From Glossina fuscipes (taxonomy: Eukaryota > Arthropoda > Insecta > Diptera > Glossinidae): a stretch of 64,000 bases of DNA. Below are positions 1 through 11,740 of this stretch, piece by piece. The stretch spans positions 7,533,938 to 7,597,937 of the forward strand of contig NW_023998415.1 in assembly GCF_014805625.2 (NCBI RefSeq), written 5' to 3'. A program made the position numbers and the translations under genes. Position 1 is the first letter of the stretch; each line of letters begins with the position of its first letter. The notes beneath the pieces were generated by a model, which saw only the letters and a list, made by a program, of their open reading frames with translations, was not told the DNA's origin and did no database searches.

Positions 1-605
1 CGTTTGAGTGAAGAGAAAGTTGTTTGTCCACAGTCGATCCTGTAAGAATCGTTAATTACCCTCCTCCTCGTTCCTCGTTAATTTCAATGATATACTAGGA
101 TACGTTTCTATTGTACGACTTCGAAATTCCGAAAAATAACAAATTTAGTCTTTTAGACAGGACTCTAAGCATTTTGCCTTAATTGCTTCCATTGTCTTGT
201 TTTCCCTTGTACAACTTTTTGCTTGATTTTACTTCGTCGTACTAACTTCGACGCACCCATAGTCTAGCTTGGTTAACATTGGTAAATTGGTTGTTTCCTA
301 TTATCAATCCTCGATGTTGCTTCATGCATCTCGCTTAAATTCTTGAGTGATGACTTTTTCTTTAATGACTGGCCTGTCTGGCCATATTTTATCTACATTT
401 TATCTGAAATCAGTCAGTTGGTTTCGAGACACGCTTACGTTATTTTACAATTAAATTTACGATAGATAGATGTACGAGAATTTTGGAGGCACGATGCGAG
501 TATATGGAACGAAAACCAGAGGTAACTTTGGTTTTTTATAAGTTATATATACTTTATACTATCTTCTTAATGATATTTCTTCTTCTTATTCGTCTTTTAT
601 TTTAA

Positions 606-634
606 TGATATATATATATATATATATATATATC
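606..634. repeat. (TA)n microsatellite
   Basis: About 13 uninterrupted AT dinucleotides. Confidence 0.95.
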
Positions 635-1070
635 TTTCATACTATATTTTAATGATATTTCTGCTTCCACTTCTTTCCACCCTCTTTTGGCATTTTCAAT
701 TTTTTTTAATACACAATCAACGATCTTTACATACATTTATAGATTTTCATGTTTCGCTAGTGTTTACCATTTCGCCAGTCAGTATCTGACCAATGCTTGT
801 TGGTTGTTGTTAGGCAGTTAATGTCTCTATTAAGTCTTACATGATGTGCCTGTTAGCAATTGCTTTTGCTGTTATTGTTGGGCATATACTCATAATAAGG
901 AAGCGAACATAAATATCTTCACACCATTTCTTGCCAATGAGTCTTTGATCGCATTCGTATACTTGCTCTCCAGCTCTAGAACTACGAGGTACTAGAGATA
1001 GTAGAAGAGGGATTGCGAGAAAATGAGAGGCTAAGAAGGAAAGATTGAATGACTGAATGAGCACCAGATG

Positions 1071-1078
1071 GAGAGAGA

Positions 1079-1120
<42 letters not shown>

Positions 1121-1137
1121 GAGAGAAAAAGAAAGAG
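1071..1137. repeat. (GA)n purine tract
   Basis: GAGA/GAAA repeats. The 143-codon minus-strand open frame through it (LSLSLSFSFS) is an artefact of this repeat. Confidence 0.95.
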
Positions 1138-2596
1138 CTTATTGAAAAGAGGGTGCAATGGGCGAGCGGGTATTTAAGCTTAAAATACAAATCACACACA
1201 AACATTTGACTGCATAATTTCGCAGTATGCTTAAAGCCATCTGCCATGTTTGCGTATATGTTAGGCAAAGAGCGTTCATTCTCTTGTCTAATTATTAGCG
1301 TAAAGATAAGAAAGAAAGCGTCGATACAAATTAAGAGGTTTTTTTTTTTTTTGCTTCCTTCGCCAACTGCAATAAAAACCTATTTTAGCGTTCTATAATT
1401 ATCACTGTAGCCGCCGAAGAGTAGAAAGACAACTTCATTCGATGCCTTATATCATACTCCCAACTCCCAACTCCCAACACATTTAGGCTTCAAAAGCAAA
1501 CGCTTCGATTGCTCTATATAACTGAAAAATATGTGTGATTATTCTTTTATTATTATTTTTTTTTTTTTTTTTGTATTATAATGCTATGAATTTCAATCAA
1601 ATTTAATGACTTAATCATTAAAGTTATGCAAAGATTTCTTATCGTCATTACGTTGTTAGTGCCATTGATAGTATTGCATATTGAGTTATAATAATTTTGT
1701 AGTGTTGGATATATTCTCTGCAAACCGGTAGAAAGTATAACTTCGCAGCAATAATTTTTCTTATTATTATTACAATAACTTTTATTTGCTTGCATTGCGA
1801 AAACTCCCGATATATTAATATTAATGTGCATTTAAGAAAACTGTAAATTTTTATTTACATACCCTATTACACTAGAAAGATGAGAATATGCAAATATATA
1901 AAGTCTTCGTAGCGAAAATTCGAACGTTTAGTTGCCGTTGCTAAATTATCCAAAACCTTAATCGAGAAGCAATCTTAACTTCCCCGTGCACGAACTGCAC
2001 TTAAAAGGAGGACAAGTGCAAATGGATACAACTACACGAAGGGTGCAATGGTTTAATAAGTAAAAGACGCCATACCTCCTAAGTATACAAATCGTAAATC
2101 GTGATTTACTTAAGTTGGAAATGATAGCAATCCCGAGACCTGTCAATATCTTGCTCTTTGAGATAGCTATAATCATTAGTCCAAGTTCAACACGAACTGT
2201 TTCTAATATTCTTTAAACGTTAGTTAATAAATCTTGAATCTTTAAGCCATCGTCAAGACAAGCGGCATGCGGAGAAAGCAGCTGCTAAAGCTATTTACAG
2301 ATAAAAAAAAAATAGTGACGGTTAGGAGACTCTGGTCGTCAAAGTCTTGGATCCGATACGATGTAATCAAAGTGAAGTAAAGATTACCAAAAACAGCCCA
2401 AAATGAGAAGACTATGGTAATCGAAATAATATCTGAAACGAGCTTAAAATAGAAAATGCTTTTGCATCGCCGCCAAAGTGTTAGCATAACCTTTGTTAAA
2501 TTCAATTTAATTGTTGATGTGATTTGTTTCGTAGTTGATTACACTTCAACAGTCACTGCTGTTACCGGCGTGCTCTTTTCATATCTACCAGCAAAG

Positions 2597-2960
2597 GATG
2601 GAGCGTATTCACTATGTCAAAACTTTTGCGACAACCCGGAAGGAAGCTTCAGAGAATCCATAGAGCATATATATATTCTTGATCAGCATCAAATTCTAAA
2701 TCGATGTAAGCATGTCTGTCTATCCTTCTGTGCGATATACTTGGTAAACATTATCCTCGCCGCAAAAATGGAGCCATCAGTTTCAAATTTTGACAAAAAC
2801 AGCGAAAGTTCTTGCACGCACCTCGGTACTGAAACTGGGCAAATCGAGCAAAAAACACGCTTAAGGTTCATCGTAAACTTCGCTTTCTGAGTTTATGCTC
2901 ATTACATTTCTCCCTTTTTTCGTGAATCGGTCAAAATAGAATATAATTTTTATACTTGTT
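2597..2960 (+). repeat. Dispersed repeat family A, partial copy
   Basis: Contains the family signature in order: a CACTATGTCAAAAC-type head, AGAGAATCCATAGAG, an AT run, TTCTTGATCAGCATCAAATTC, GCATGTCTGTC, GTAAACATTATCCTCGCCGCAAAAATG and TTTCAAATTTTGACAAAAAC. The family is non-coding; its open frames here are chance. Class is unknown; it behaves like a short interspersed or non-autonomous DNA element. Confidence 0.75.
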
Positions 2961-4063
2961 TCATTACTTTTTTTTTTCTAAAAAGCATATACATATATGT
3001 AAAAGATCTAAACCCTTAAAAATGCCCGAACAGTTATATAACAAACATCCTCCTCGTATTTCAGATTAGTAGTACAACGTTAGGCAGCTGTGTGTTAAGC
3101 ATTCGGCTGGAACTCGGCAACTTCTCATGCAGCCATCTAGTAAAATGCACTCACCTCAGGGCTATCTGACGGCCTTGACACGAGAAAGCCTTTGATAAGA
3201 CAAATCCTGCTATAGATTTTCCAATGACCGTCTTGGCAACAGATGCCAACCATGTTCTCAAACATCGCTGCCTCGCTTCTCTAGCTCGAAATTCTCTATA
3301 TGGTCATGCGAATTCGCGAAAAAAGATACCTCTTTCGATAGATTCCCTTTGCTCCTTTATGGCTCGTTCTGCTACCATTAAGGTTTCCATACAACTTAGC
3401 GTCAATTTAATATAAATACACTCGATATCATATGTCGAAAAAGAAACTACGACAACACTGACAAAAATCCGTTAAGACGATACCTTCGCGTGAAGATTGG
3501 AACAGTTCAGTAATCCTTCTTCGGCTATTGGGAGTACATATAAGGAACGTATGGTTTAGAAAGCGTATCGTAAAACGCTCAAATTTTACTTGCAGACGGA
3601 AATTTCTTTTCACAATGTTTCCTTACGCTCGCTCAATTGTACATTTCTGAGTTTCCAGTTCTCTTCGTCTTCTTGCACATTTGTATTTTTCTTTGTTAAG
3701 CATATGAAAATATTTTTATTTGGCACCGTTGCCTCCTGATAGACAAGCGAAAGTATCTTCGTTAAGGTTTTGAGTTTTATTGTTGTTATTTGAGCCGTTC
3801 TGCAGAGGCGGAGAGACGGAGAGACAGACGATTTCATATCCTCTACTTTAAAAGTAATAGTAGTTTCAGCACATAATCCCTTTTTGGCTTAATTCAAATG
3901 CATCATCAACCGCTTGTCACTGTCATTACCGACTAATTTTAAATATTTTAATACTACAAGCATATTTTCCAAACTGATAAGATTAACTACTACTGCAAAC
4001 GTGAAGCTTACGTAGCTTGTATCTATTATGCTTATTTATCTGTATCGGTGCATTTATTAATTT

Positions 4064-4068
<5 letters not shown>

Positions 4069-4104
<36 letters not shown>
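4069..4104. repeat. (TG)18 microsatellite
   Basis: Uninterrupted TG dinucleotides. Confidence 0.95.
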
Positions 4105-4107
<3 letters not shown>

Positions 4108-4677
4108 ACACATTTACAATTAGGTAAAACGGTGAAATGGTTTTCACGTTAACATTACAACAAGAAAAGAGAAAAACTGAAAGAATAGGCCACCAAAAGG
4201 ACGTGGAGGCAGAAAACTACCAAAAGCGAAAGAAACCAGTTTAAACGTACGAAATTGCTGAGTAAGTGAGCGAGCATATCCGGACCATGAAAATATCGTT
4301 ATTACGAAAGTCAAACGACCGCAGACTTGTGTTGAAGTTGCTGTAGTTGCCTCACGTCTACGAAAACACTAAAAGCGCCAATGATGATCATCATTGTCGT
4401 CATGGTCGGTCGACAACGTCATCGTCATCATGGTTTTATTAGAGTCATCAGGTTTGACCGGTAGTAATGGGCAGCATAAGTTTTTGAAGTAGCATGTGTT
4501 TCTTATTTTCAGGATCGCATCAGTACGGAAACACACAAGCGCACAACTTATGCATGCCGCATGCCGCATGCCGTATGCTGCATGCTTGCGCGTTACAGTC
4601 TTTTTTGACTTATCTGGACGGAATAGAATTTGCACTTCTGGTATTATTTGTTTACATTTCTGTGGTTGTCTGGCTAA

Positions 4678-4742
4678 GTAACAGCAACAGCAACAGCAAG
4701 AGAAAGAGCAATAGCAACAGTAACGACAACGACAACGGCACC
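4678..4742. repeat. Degenerate CAACAG repeat
   Basis: AACAGC/AACGAC hexamers. They produce serine/asparagine- or cysteine-rich chance frames on the two strands. Confidence 0.85.
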
Positions 4743-5599
4743 ATCGGCAGTAAGACTTTTGTGTGTTGCAGTTAAGCGGTTCATTTGACTTTGACATACG
4801 AGTTTCGTGTTTTAGCATTTTATCGGTTTACTTGTGATGTGTCTGAAAATTAAATTGATGAATAATGCGGTTCGTGTTAGTTGTCTAAAGACCGGGGACT
4901 GTGTTAATATATTTGCTTCTTTTTTTTTCCTTATTTTAATTTATTATATTTTAGATCAAAACGGAAGAAAGAGACAGAGTTATAAATAGATAGAGAAATA
5001 AAGAAAGAAAAAGGAAAGAGGTAGATAGAGGAAGTTAGATAAGAAAAGAGGAAGGAAAGAGAAAGACATCAAAAAAGAGGGAGAGGCAATGATGGTTTTC
5101 GGAATTTTAATTAAGAGTGAGGTTTTTGCATTTATCCTCATTAAAAAGCTGCTATATGGCAGCAATCATAAGAAATGGGTTTCGATTTTCTTATTCAATT
5201 TGCTCTTACACATATTTGGAATGGTACGAAATTTATGAATACGTTCGATAAAATGAGAAATTGATACATGATTGAAGCGATAATCATTTTCAAAAAATAT
5301 TTAAAATAATCTGCTTTAAAATTTTAGAAGCCGTTAACAGCTAAGTCGAACTCTGAGCAAAGTCTGCAGAGGTAAAATTTAAATGCTGACATTGCTTACT
5401 TCAAATTATGTCAGTAATAACTTCAAAGACTAGCGGCCTTACCGATCTTAACTATGTACACTAAAATTTTCAAAACAATTTTATGACTAACTTACAAATT
5501 ATATTAGAAATCAATTTAAAGGTGTTTGCCACTCGCCACATCCATAAACATATACATAAAATTTCAATTCCTGTATATGTATATAAAAAATCCGTTTGA

Positions 5600-5935
5600 T
5601 GACTGGACCCAACAGGGCTGGAGGCCGTCCGTAAAATAGTGATACCGTTTGAAGATAGTGTTACGATGTCACCAATCATTGTCGTAAGAAGCGTTATTAC
5701 GTGGTTTTGCGCACAACGTAATATTGACGCGGAAGACGCTGTAAAACGTTTCTTTTTGGAATACATTTTTCGCTTTGGTGCTGAGCAAGCCCTTGTAAAA
5801 AATTAACTATGGACGGGACTTGGCTCTCTGCGAAAGCATTTTGTTCGACTATGTTTCGAATTGTCTTGAATTGAAATTGCAAATCACTATTTGTGCACGT
5901 TTATCCCAATTCATCGCTCAATTAGTAACGCGACG
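5600..5935 (+). mobile_element. Ty3/gypsy-like integrase core remnant
   Basis: Plus-strand frames, joined across frameshifts, give the order of a retroelement integrase core. First comes IVVRSVITWFCAQRNIDAED, which fits the 'D.FTRW...P.....AE' block. Then AVKRFFLEYIFRFGAEQAL fits the 'FL.EYIFRFG.P..L.SD' block. After a frame change, GRDLALCESILFDYVSNCLE fits 'G..FES.LF..VC..L.I'. The catalytic Asp of the second block falls at the frameshift and stops interrupt all frames, so it is dead. No LTRs, protease or reverse transcriptase were recognised next to it. A mariner remnant begins about 100 bp downstream. The call rests on motif order read by eye. Confidence 0.6.
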
Positions 5936-6029
5936 AATATCAGAACGAAAACAGCCGGACTCTTAAATTATGCCGTCAAAAGGCAGTGCGGTTTCCTATT
6001 TTGCTGGAAACTTTTAACGTTGGAAAGTT

Positions 6030-6350
6030 ACTTTTAAAATGAGCACCGCATTGACTCAGACTGAGGCAAATAGCAGATGTCACATGTCGATGGCCACAAT
6101 GGCTAAATTGAAGTTCGAATCGCTGTCCCCATTTTCAAAATTCTCAAGATCTGACTCTTAGCGATAATTGTACGCGTATGCATCGCAAGTGGATGCTTGA
6201 GTGAAAACTATTTAAATCAAGTAATGAGGTCATCGCAGAAACGGAAGAATACTTTGAGATCGTTGATTGTTCAATACAAAAAACCTTCGAAATGTTAGGC
6301 AAGTGCCGGACTAATTGCATCGCTCTTGAAGGAGATTATGTGCATGGAGA
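6030..6350 (+). mobile_element. mariner transposase C-terminal half, remnant
   Basis: Plus-strand frames match the catalytic half of a mariner transposase. ANSRCHMSMATMAKLKFESL corresponds to the family's 'DNARxH....A..L' block; the Asp appears as Ala here. A degraded block PFSKFSRSDS stands where 'PYSPDLAPSD' is expected. Further on, SNEVIAETEEYFEI and FEMLGKCRTNCIALEGDYV match the conserved C-terminus (S.EEVIAE.E.YF; G...LE.RW..CI.L.GDYV). Stops and frameshifts break it. Terminal inverted repeats were not found. The N-terminal HTH region is absent; the integrase remnant takes its place upstream. Confidence 0.75.
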
Positions 6351-6924
6351 GAGTCGAATCTTGCAAAAGAAAACAAGAAAAAGAATTGAAAATCCTCCTA
6401 CTAACTTCTTACCCTCTTTCATTGGCTTCCATCAAAATCGAGAACACTTATACACACATTAATTCGTTTATGTTGTAATTAGCAAAAAGCTTGCGCCTAG
6501 GCGTTGCATGCAAAACATTTACTATTTATTCTTTTGTATATAAGGTACACACGATCTTATTCTCTTGGTACATTATACTTTTGACATTTTTCATTTCCGA
6601 TAGGCACTGAGAAAAGATAAGAACGACTAACATATACGCGTATGCTTACATAGTATACTACGCTGTGTCGCGATCTGGAAATGGTATAGAATTTCTGCTC
6701 TTATGTACATATGCAGTCTATAATGAAGGATTCGTAACACATATATTTAAAAGCATACGTGCTTTTAAACAGTTCATATTGTTGTTGTCTTTCATTTTTC
6801 ATAGAATTTATTAACTTGGATGCCTTGGTTTATAAAAGTCATTAGAGATAAATTTCTTGCACACGGGTAAAAAATGAAAAAAACAAACATATTTATCCTT
6901 TTGAATACATTAATGGTATCGACA

Positions 6925-6998
6925 ACATCACCGTCACCATCATCATCATCATCATCATCGTCATCAACAACATCAGTATCATCATTATTATCATTGCC
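6925..6998. repeat. (ATC)n microsatellite
   Basis: CAT/ATC triplets with interruptions, giving chance poly-Ser and poly-Asp frames. Confidence 0.93.
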
Positions 6999-7764
6999 GT
7001 TATCATGCAACATTAATTTCTTATTTATATGCACAACACAAACATGCCGTTACACACACTCTTCAAAATGAACACATCCAAATACGTATCCTTGTTTAAC
7101 ATGTATACGTGCACATGTATTGCTGGATTTAAAGATGTTAATGGCTGTCGGTGTGGGCAATAAGATTGTTGTTATTGGTGGATGAAGACAACTTAACCGT
7201 TGCTAGGTAATATCAAAATATTTCACTTTCAGTAAATCGAACTAAGAATTTATATTCAAGCACGTGTGCGCAATCATTCGCTTATGTTAACTGTTAGATG
7301 TTAGATGTTCGACAAATTCAAGTTTGTTTTGCATTTGTGACTTTCCCTTTAATTAGGTGTTAATTATTCAGCCTGTTAGGAAATGTGCTGTTACGTAATT
7401 TCATTCAATCCTGAATTGATCGCAAAATTAATATTTATTCATTCATTTTAAATTATTTACTGTTCTACTTATATGCTGTTCTACTTACGTGTGTACAAGT
7501 ACGTGAAGCGAAGCCATTACTTTACCAAAAAATAATCCCTTTTTTTTTTTTTTTTTATAAATGTTCTTCATTAATATCTGCTTTACTTCTGCATAATAAA
7601 TTTTCTTAAATCATTTTCAAATGTGATTTTAAACCATTTTGACAGCAGTTTATTTAAATCGTAGTTTATTATACCCTTATGCACCAACATGAACCATTTG
7701 CCATACTTTATGTATACGTCTATAATAAGTAAGAGGGAGAGATATTACTTTAAGCCGAATATTT

Positions 7765-7798
7765 AACACTTAACGAGCAATTTTTCTCGTTAAGTGTT
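7765..7798. repeat. Perfect 13-bp inverted repeat (hairpin, 8-nt loop)
   Basis: AACACTTAACGAG (7,765-7,777) and CTCGTTAAGTGTT (7,786-7,798) are exact reverse complements around the loop CAATTTTT. No reading frame or mobile-element signature encloses it. Function unknown. Confidence 0.9.
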
Positions 7799-8414
7799 CC
7801 TCCTTTGATCATATATTACATCATACATACATATATGGCTTTTTCTGAAATATTTTATTTGTATAACCGTAGATTTAGTAACGAAAGTACATTACGCTAA
7901 AAGACATGGCAATAGTTCGATCAAGATTCTTATGAAATAAAGCCAATCAGTATTTTTATTTTATATTTTTAAAATTTTAAAACTAATTCAACTTTACGCA
8001 TTTTTGCCTATTACAAATAGACCAACAATCCGAACATACTATCGCGGGATGGCTGCGCATGGCTTACATGGCCACCTACCAACAACTTACACAACTTCAC
8101 AGTGTGTCAATAGCTGCTCTAAACCTGCAAACAAACTAAATATAAAATATGCAGACATAATACCGATTTACGACTCATCGACCGACCGACCGACCTCCCC
8201 TTTTTATTACCCAAGTCTATCTTACATTGAAAACGGCTTTTTCATTTGCACCATAAAAGAATGGCGGCAAGTTGATTATGCTAAAACGTTCGCAACACCT
8301 GGGCCGAAACTTCAGCGAACCACCCCGATAAAACATACATATATATATATATATATTCTTAATCAGATTGCAAATTATAAGGGCCACAAATTTGGGCCAA
8401 AATGGTCAAATGGC

Positions 8415-8456
8415 TGATCTCCACCTATATATATATATATACATAGGTGGAGATCA
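8415..8456. repeat. 42-bp AT-cored palindrome
   Basis: TGATCTCCACCTAT (8,415-8,428) and ATAGGTGGAGATCA (8,443-8,456) are exact reverse complements separated by an AT-only run broken by a single C, so almost the whole 42 bp can fold back. It lies inside a family A copy. Confidence 0.9.
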
Positions 8457-8460
8457 TATT

Positions 8461-8491
<31 letters not shown>
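8461..8491. repeat. (TA)n microsatellite
   Basis: AT dinucleotides inside a family A copy. Confidence 0.93.
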
Positions 8492-9225
8492 ATCTGAGAA
8501 AACCTTTGCACAATGTTCAAGATTTCTACGTATATTTGATGAGTGGGCTTAATTTTTATGTATGCAAATCCAAAAAAAAAAAAAATCGGCCATGTCTACT
8601 CAATATTATGGGGTAGCGAAATTTTGTTTGATTTTTTTTTGGTGTCTTTTTAAAATAAAGATGTAAAGGTATAAAGGATTCGGCAATAGCCATATATAGG
8701 TTTTTACTTGTTTTTTGCTAACATTTTAGCTTTTTTTTCGCTCGCGAACTCTTGCAATGGAGAGAGAAGACAAGAAGTTCGACATTTTCTTACAATTCGA
8801 AAAAATCCGCTATGAGTATGCGGATGCGGCAATTCTCCAAAGTCGCTTCTTAAAAATTGAATGAAAAGCCTTTTTTTCAGTTTATTACAGCCAGCCATAC
8901 GCGCTTACTCAGTAATCTTTGTAATCCTAATGTAATGTTCCCTCCAAGTGTAAGCACTATGTAGCATAAATGTAACCAAAATATGGCGACATTACTCTCA
9001 AACAAATGGCCGCAGCATGTGACCTCTTGCTACCCTATAACTGAACGTGTAAGTAATAGACAAACTTGCACGCAATTTACTTCATATTTTATACTTGAAT
9101 ATATTTCAAAACTATTTAAGTTAATAAAGAATATCCGAATAAGTGCACGCAGTAACATCATGGGAAGATTATGGCATCAAAAGGCAGATATGGAAATTGT
9201 GGAAATTTGTTGGTGGGTTGGTCAT

Positions 9226-9962
9226 ATACTCATAACCGAAGAATGAGGGGTATAGAGACTCCACAACGTATATATATATATATCTTCTTGATCAGGAGCA
9301 AATTCTGTGTTGATTTAATTATGTCCATGCATGTGTAGTGCTTGTTGTAAACATTTTCTTGGCCGCAAAAATTAATCTATACGCTTCAAATTTGGCACAA
9401 ACACTGGGTGTTCTTTTGGGCAGGTTGGCATTAATAATAGATCAAGTCGGTCCATGGATATGCCAATAGTACCACGTAAACTGAGAGCACCTCAAAAATT
9501 TAGCTTTTTGCTCCTTACTTACAAACGGCAGCAGATAAATCTACAATAACTTTTATATATATATTTTATATATTCTGTGGGTGGTAGTGTTGTAGTAATT
9601 GGGAAAAATTGACCACGCCTATCGAATTGCATAGTACACCAAAATTTAATATTATTTTTTCAATACCTATATGACGTGCGGTAGTAAGTTTTAAAAATCC
9701 ATAAATTATATAAATTTTTGATCAGTTATCGATTCGAAATACACCTAAACATATCCGTCTGTTTGTCTGTCAATCTTACAAAAATGAAGATGTTGCCTAC
9801 AAATTTGCCAAAAGGTTCAAGAACGGCCCAAACAGGTCAATCGCAAAACAAAGCAACGCCCACACGTCTATACAACCAAAACTGAGAACGATTTTGCTTT
9901 CCCTGTCTTTTGCTCGTTGCTCATAAGCTACAACAGATACGCAATGAAAATTTCGTTCTTTT
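9226..9962 (+). repeat. Dispersed repeat family A, long copy
   Basis: Begins with CCGAAGAATGAGGGGTATA, then GAGACTCCACAACGTATATA, CTTCTTGATCAGGAGCAAAT, CTTGGCCGCAAAAATTAATC and the long distal part TAAACTGAGAGCACCTCAAA through CTCATAAGCTACAACAG. It is closely similar over its whole length to the inverted copy at 16,573-17,321. CGCCCACACG motifs recur, as in many fly interspersed repeats. Confidence 0.85.
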
Positions 9963-10059
9963 TAATCTTTTTTAGGTGGATAACGCTGATCGGCATAGAA
10001 GATTCTGTCACTAGCGAAAACAATTTTCTTACATGTTTCACTTAATTTCCGACATATTT

Positions 10060-10520
10060 TCCTTATATTCTAAATAAATTATGCGAAACCAAGTATGCGC
10101 CGTTTTAGTTGATAGACAACCTTTTCCTATTTTTCTGGTAAATCCATTATGCCGTCATTATAGAACTCTTGGGATTTCCGAGGAAAACACTGTCTTAAAT
10201 GATTTTCACTGTGAAGTTAGCCTTAGATCATTGGGGGTGGTCTAAAAAGAGCAAAACAAATGTTATTTAGATATGACAAGGTCCATGTTTTACGACGGAC
10301 GCATCACAACTTTCCGATCAAGCTTTCGCAATTTTTGCCGAGTCATTGGTCCGTTGATCGATTAAGTCGCGGTTCCATTTTTGACAAAGGAATTTTTCAG
10401 AGCAATAACGTTTCTTATGACGCGAGTTTCTTATGATATACTTCGACTAAAGATACCTAAAGGGGTCTATTGGGGAAACCCCGTGACCTCTTTCCTTGAT
10501 CTATTATGTACGGCTGTTAT
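10060..10520 (-). mobile_element. mariner transposase C-terminal remnant (second family)
   Basis: On the minus strand, PMTRQKLRKLDRKVVMRPS matches the mariner block after DNARPH (SL.TRQKL..LGW.VL.HP). Then LFRPPPMI and SENHLRQCFPRK follow, and SQEFYNDGIMDLPEK matches the family's 'FYERGIMKLPERWQKVI' tail, with the W codon turned into a stop. The tail differs from the 6.03-6.35 kb copy (GIMKLPE type versus CI.LEGDYV type), so the two come from different mariner subfamilies. Stops and shifts make it inactive. The 5' (N-terminal) part is missing or unrecognisable beyond about 10,520. Confidence 0.72.
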
Positions 10521-11179
10521 GACCCTCAAGCAGAACTCTTACATATTCTTAGCCTACATTGAACTTCAATGTTCATAGCTACAGATTTAAATACATCGAA
10601 ACGATCATCTTCTTGATAAACATGAATTATTGCAATAACGAAACTGTAATCATTATATCTTAACGGTAATTATTACGGAAGGAAAACTGTGCATACAAGG
10701 TATGCGATAACCCTATATCCGGTTGCGCTTTTGTGCTTTATTTTTAAACTACCACTAACTTTTTAATTAATTTATAAAAAAAGGCATAAAAAGTAGTGTA
10801 AATAAAAAAAAAATTTAAGCAATCAGAATACGATGCAGTTAGTGGAGTCGACATAGGTGTAAAAGAGGTTAAAAATAGTATAATAATAGGGATCCCTCTA
10901 GGTATCGAAATAGAATTCGGCGGGTGTAAGATCTGAGGTAAATATAGTCAATTCAATGCGAATTTCCGACACCTTTCAGCTGGGTCCTAAGCATTAGCTT
11001 ACTTCTACGCGTCCTTCAAAGAGCACTGTTAGAAAAACTATTATCAGGTTTTGAATAAACAAATAAGCAGTTAAGCGATTTCAAACGGAGAATCTTCAAA
11101 TTTATATAACCCTATATTTTTCAGGTATGATAACTCATGTTTGGAAAGCAATTCAATTTACAATACTAATAATAGTACG

Positions 11180-11740
11180 CAATGGAGGCGTACTTGAGAG
11201 ACTACTCCGGTGCGACTACTGAAAACCGATGGGATAGCATCTGTGGATCATCTATGAAATTCAGCGCTTTCAATCACAAATAGCTTGGCCTTATTAGCTC
11301 GTCGCCCACAGCTATGTCCCAAATTAGACGAAAGATAAATCTTCCTTGATGGTAAACTCAAGTCACCCTAATAGCCCTCAACGTCCCTGCCAACCCAGTG
11401 GCACTGACCTTTGAGCTTAACAATGTGATTATTCATTTGACAATCAGATTTGATATGTTCTTGTCTGCCAAAGTAGTTCCAATAGCCTTTGACGACGTAT
11501 TATCAAAGCCTACCGGTATATCAATGAAGACGAGAAGAGTCATTTTCTTGGCCTCCATTGTTCCATCGATGATACTGGTCAACTTATAAATTGTTGCCAT
11601 AGATAAAGTGATATATATAATCCAAAAAGGCCTTACTTTTAAGCAGACTTACCTTATGAAGCTGTTAAAAGTCTCCTACAATGTTTTGAAAAAAAAGAAG
11701 AATTGTTCCTCCTGCTTTTGGTATGAAGACAACGATGATA
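11180..11740 (-). mobile_element. Non-LTR retrotransposon reverse transcriptase remnant
   Basis: Minus-strand frames show RT motifs in the right order. VVFIPKAG lies near 11,735-11,710 (RT entry motif). FFKTL.ETFNSFIR lies near 11,695-11,655 (LLKTLERL.D..IR type). LLVFIDIPVGFDNTSSKAI lies near 11,555-11,495 (motif A, F.D..GAFDNTSF type). RFIFRLIWDIAVGDELIR lies near 11,345-11,285 (GGVLSPLLW.LVVDELL type). This series is typical of Loa/R1/I-group non-LTR elements in insects. Several stops and frameshifts are present, and the YADD box is not readable. The endonuclease and 3' tail were not seen. Confidence 0.68.

Larger units (their letters stand above)
1..2596. other. Non-coding, fz 5' flank
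   Basis: AT-rich DNA with (TA)n, (GA)n and poly-T runs and a short (AACTCCC)3 repeat near 1,459-1,480. Open frames on the minus strand are short and compositionally simple. No gene or element recognised. Confidence 0.6.
2961..5599. other. No recognised gene
   Basis: 3,060-3,850 is less AT-biased than its surroundings and holds overlapping frames of 60-75 codons on both strands that match no family I know; it may be an unclassified decayed repeat. The rest holds a (TG)n and CAACAG-type repeats. Confidence 0.5.
6351..8257. other. No recognised gene
   Basis: AT-rich DNA with the (ATC)n microsatellite and the hairpin at 7,765-7,798. Nothing coding was seen. Confidence 0.6.
8258..8705 (+). repeat. 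Dispersed repeat family A, partial copy with internal AT palindrome
   Basis: Head AAAACGTTCGCAACACCTGG is shared with the copy at 18.0 kb, followed by an AT run and ATTCTTAATCAG. Its distal part (AAATCGGCCATGTCTACTCA, near 8,583) matches the distal part of the 18.0 kb copy. Between them lie a 42-bp palindrome and a second (TA)n run. Confidence 0.7.

Noticed and set aside
837..1268. 143-codon minus frame with a long SLSLSFSF stretch
   Set aside because: Produced by the (GA)n tract; the rest shows no conserved feature.
4369..4818. 149-codon minus frame with a cysteine run and His/Asp tail
   Set aside because: Made by CAACAG and GAT-type simple repeats read on the minus strand.
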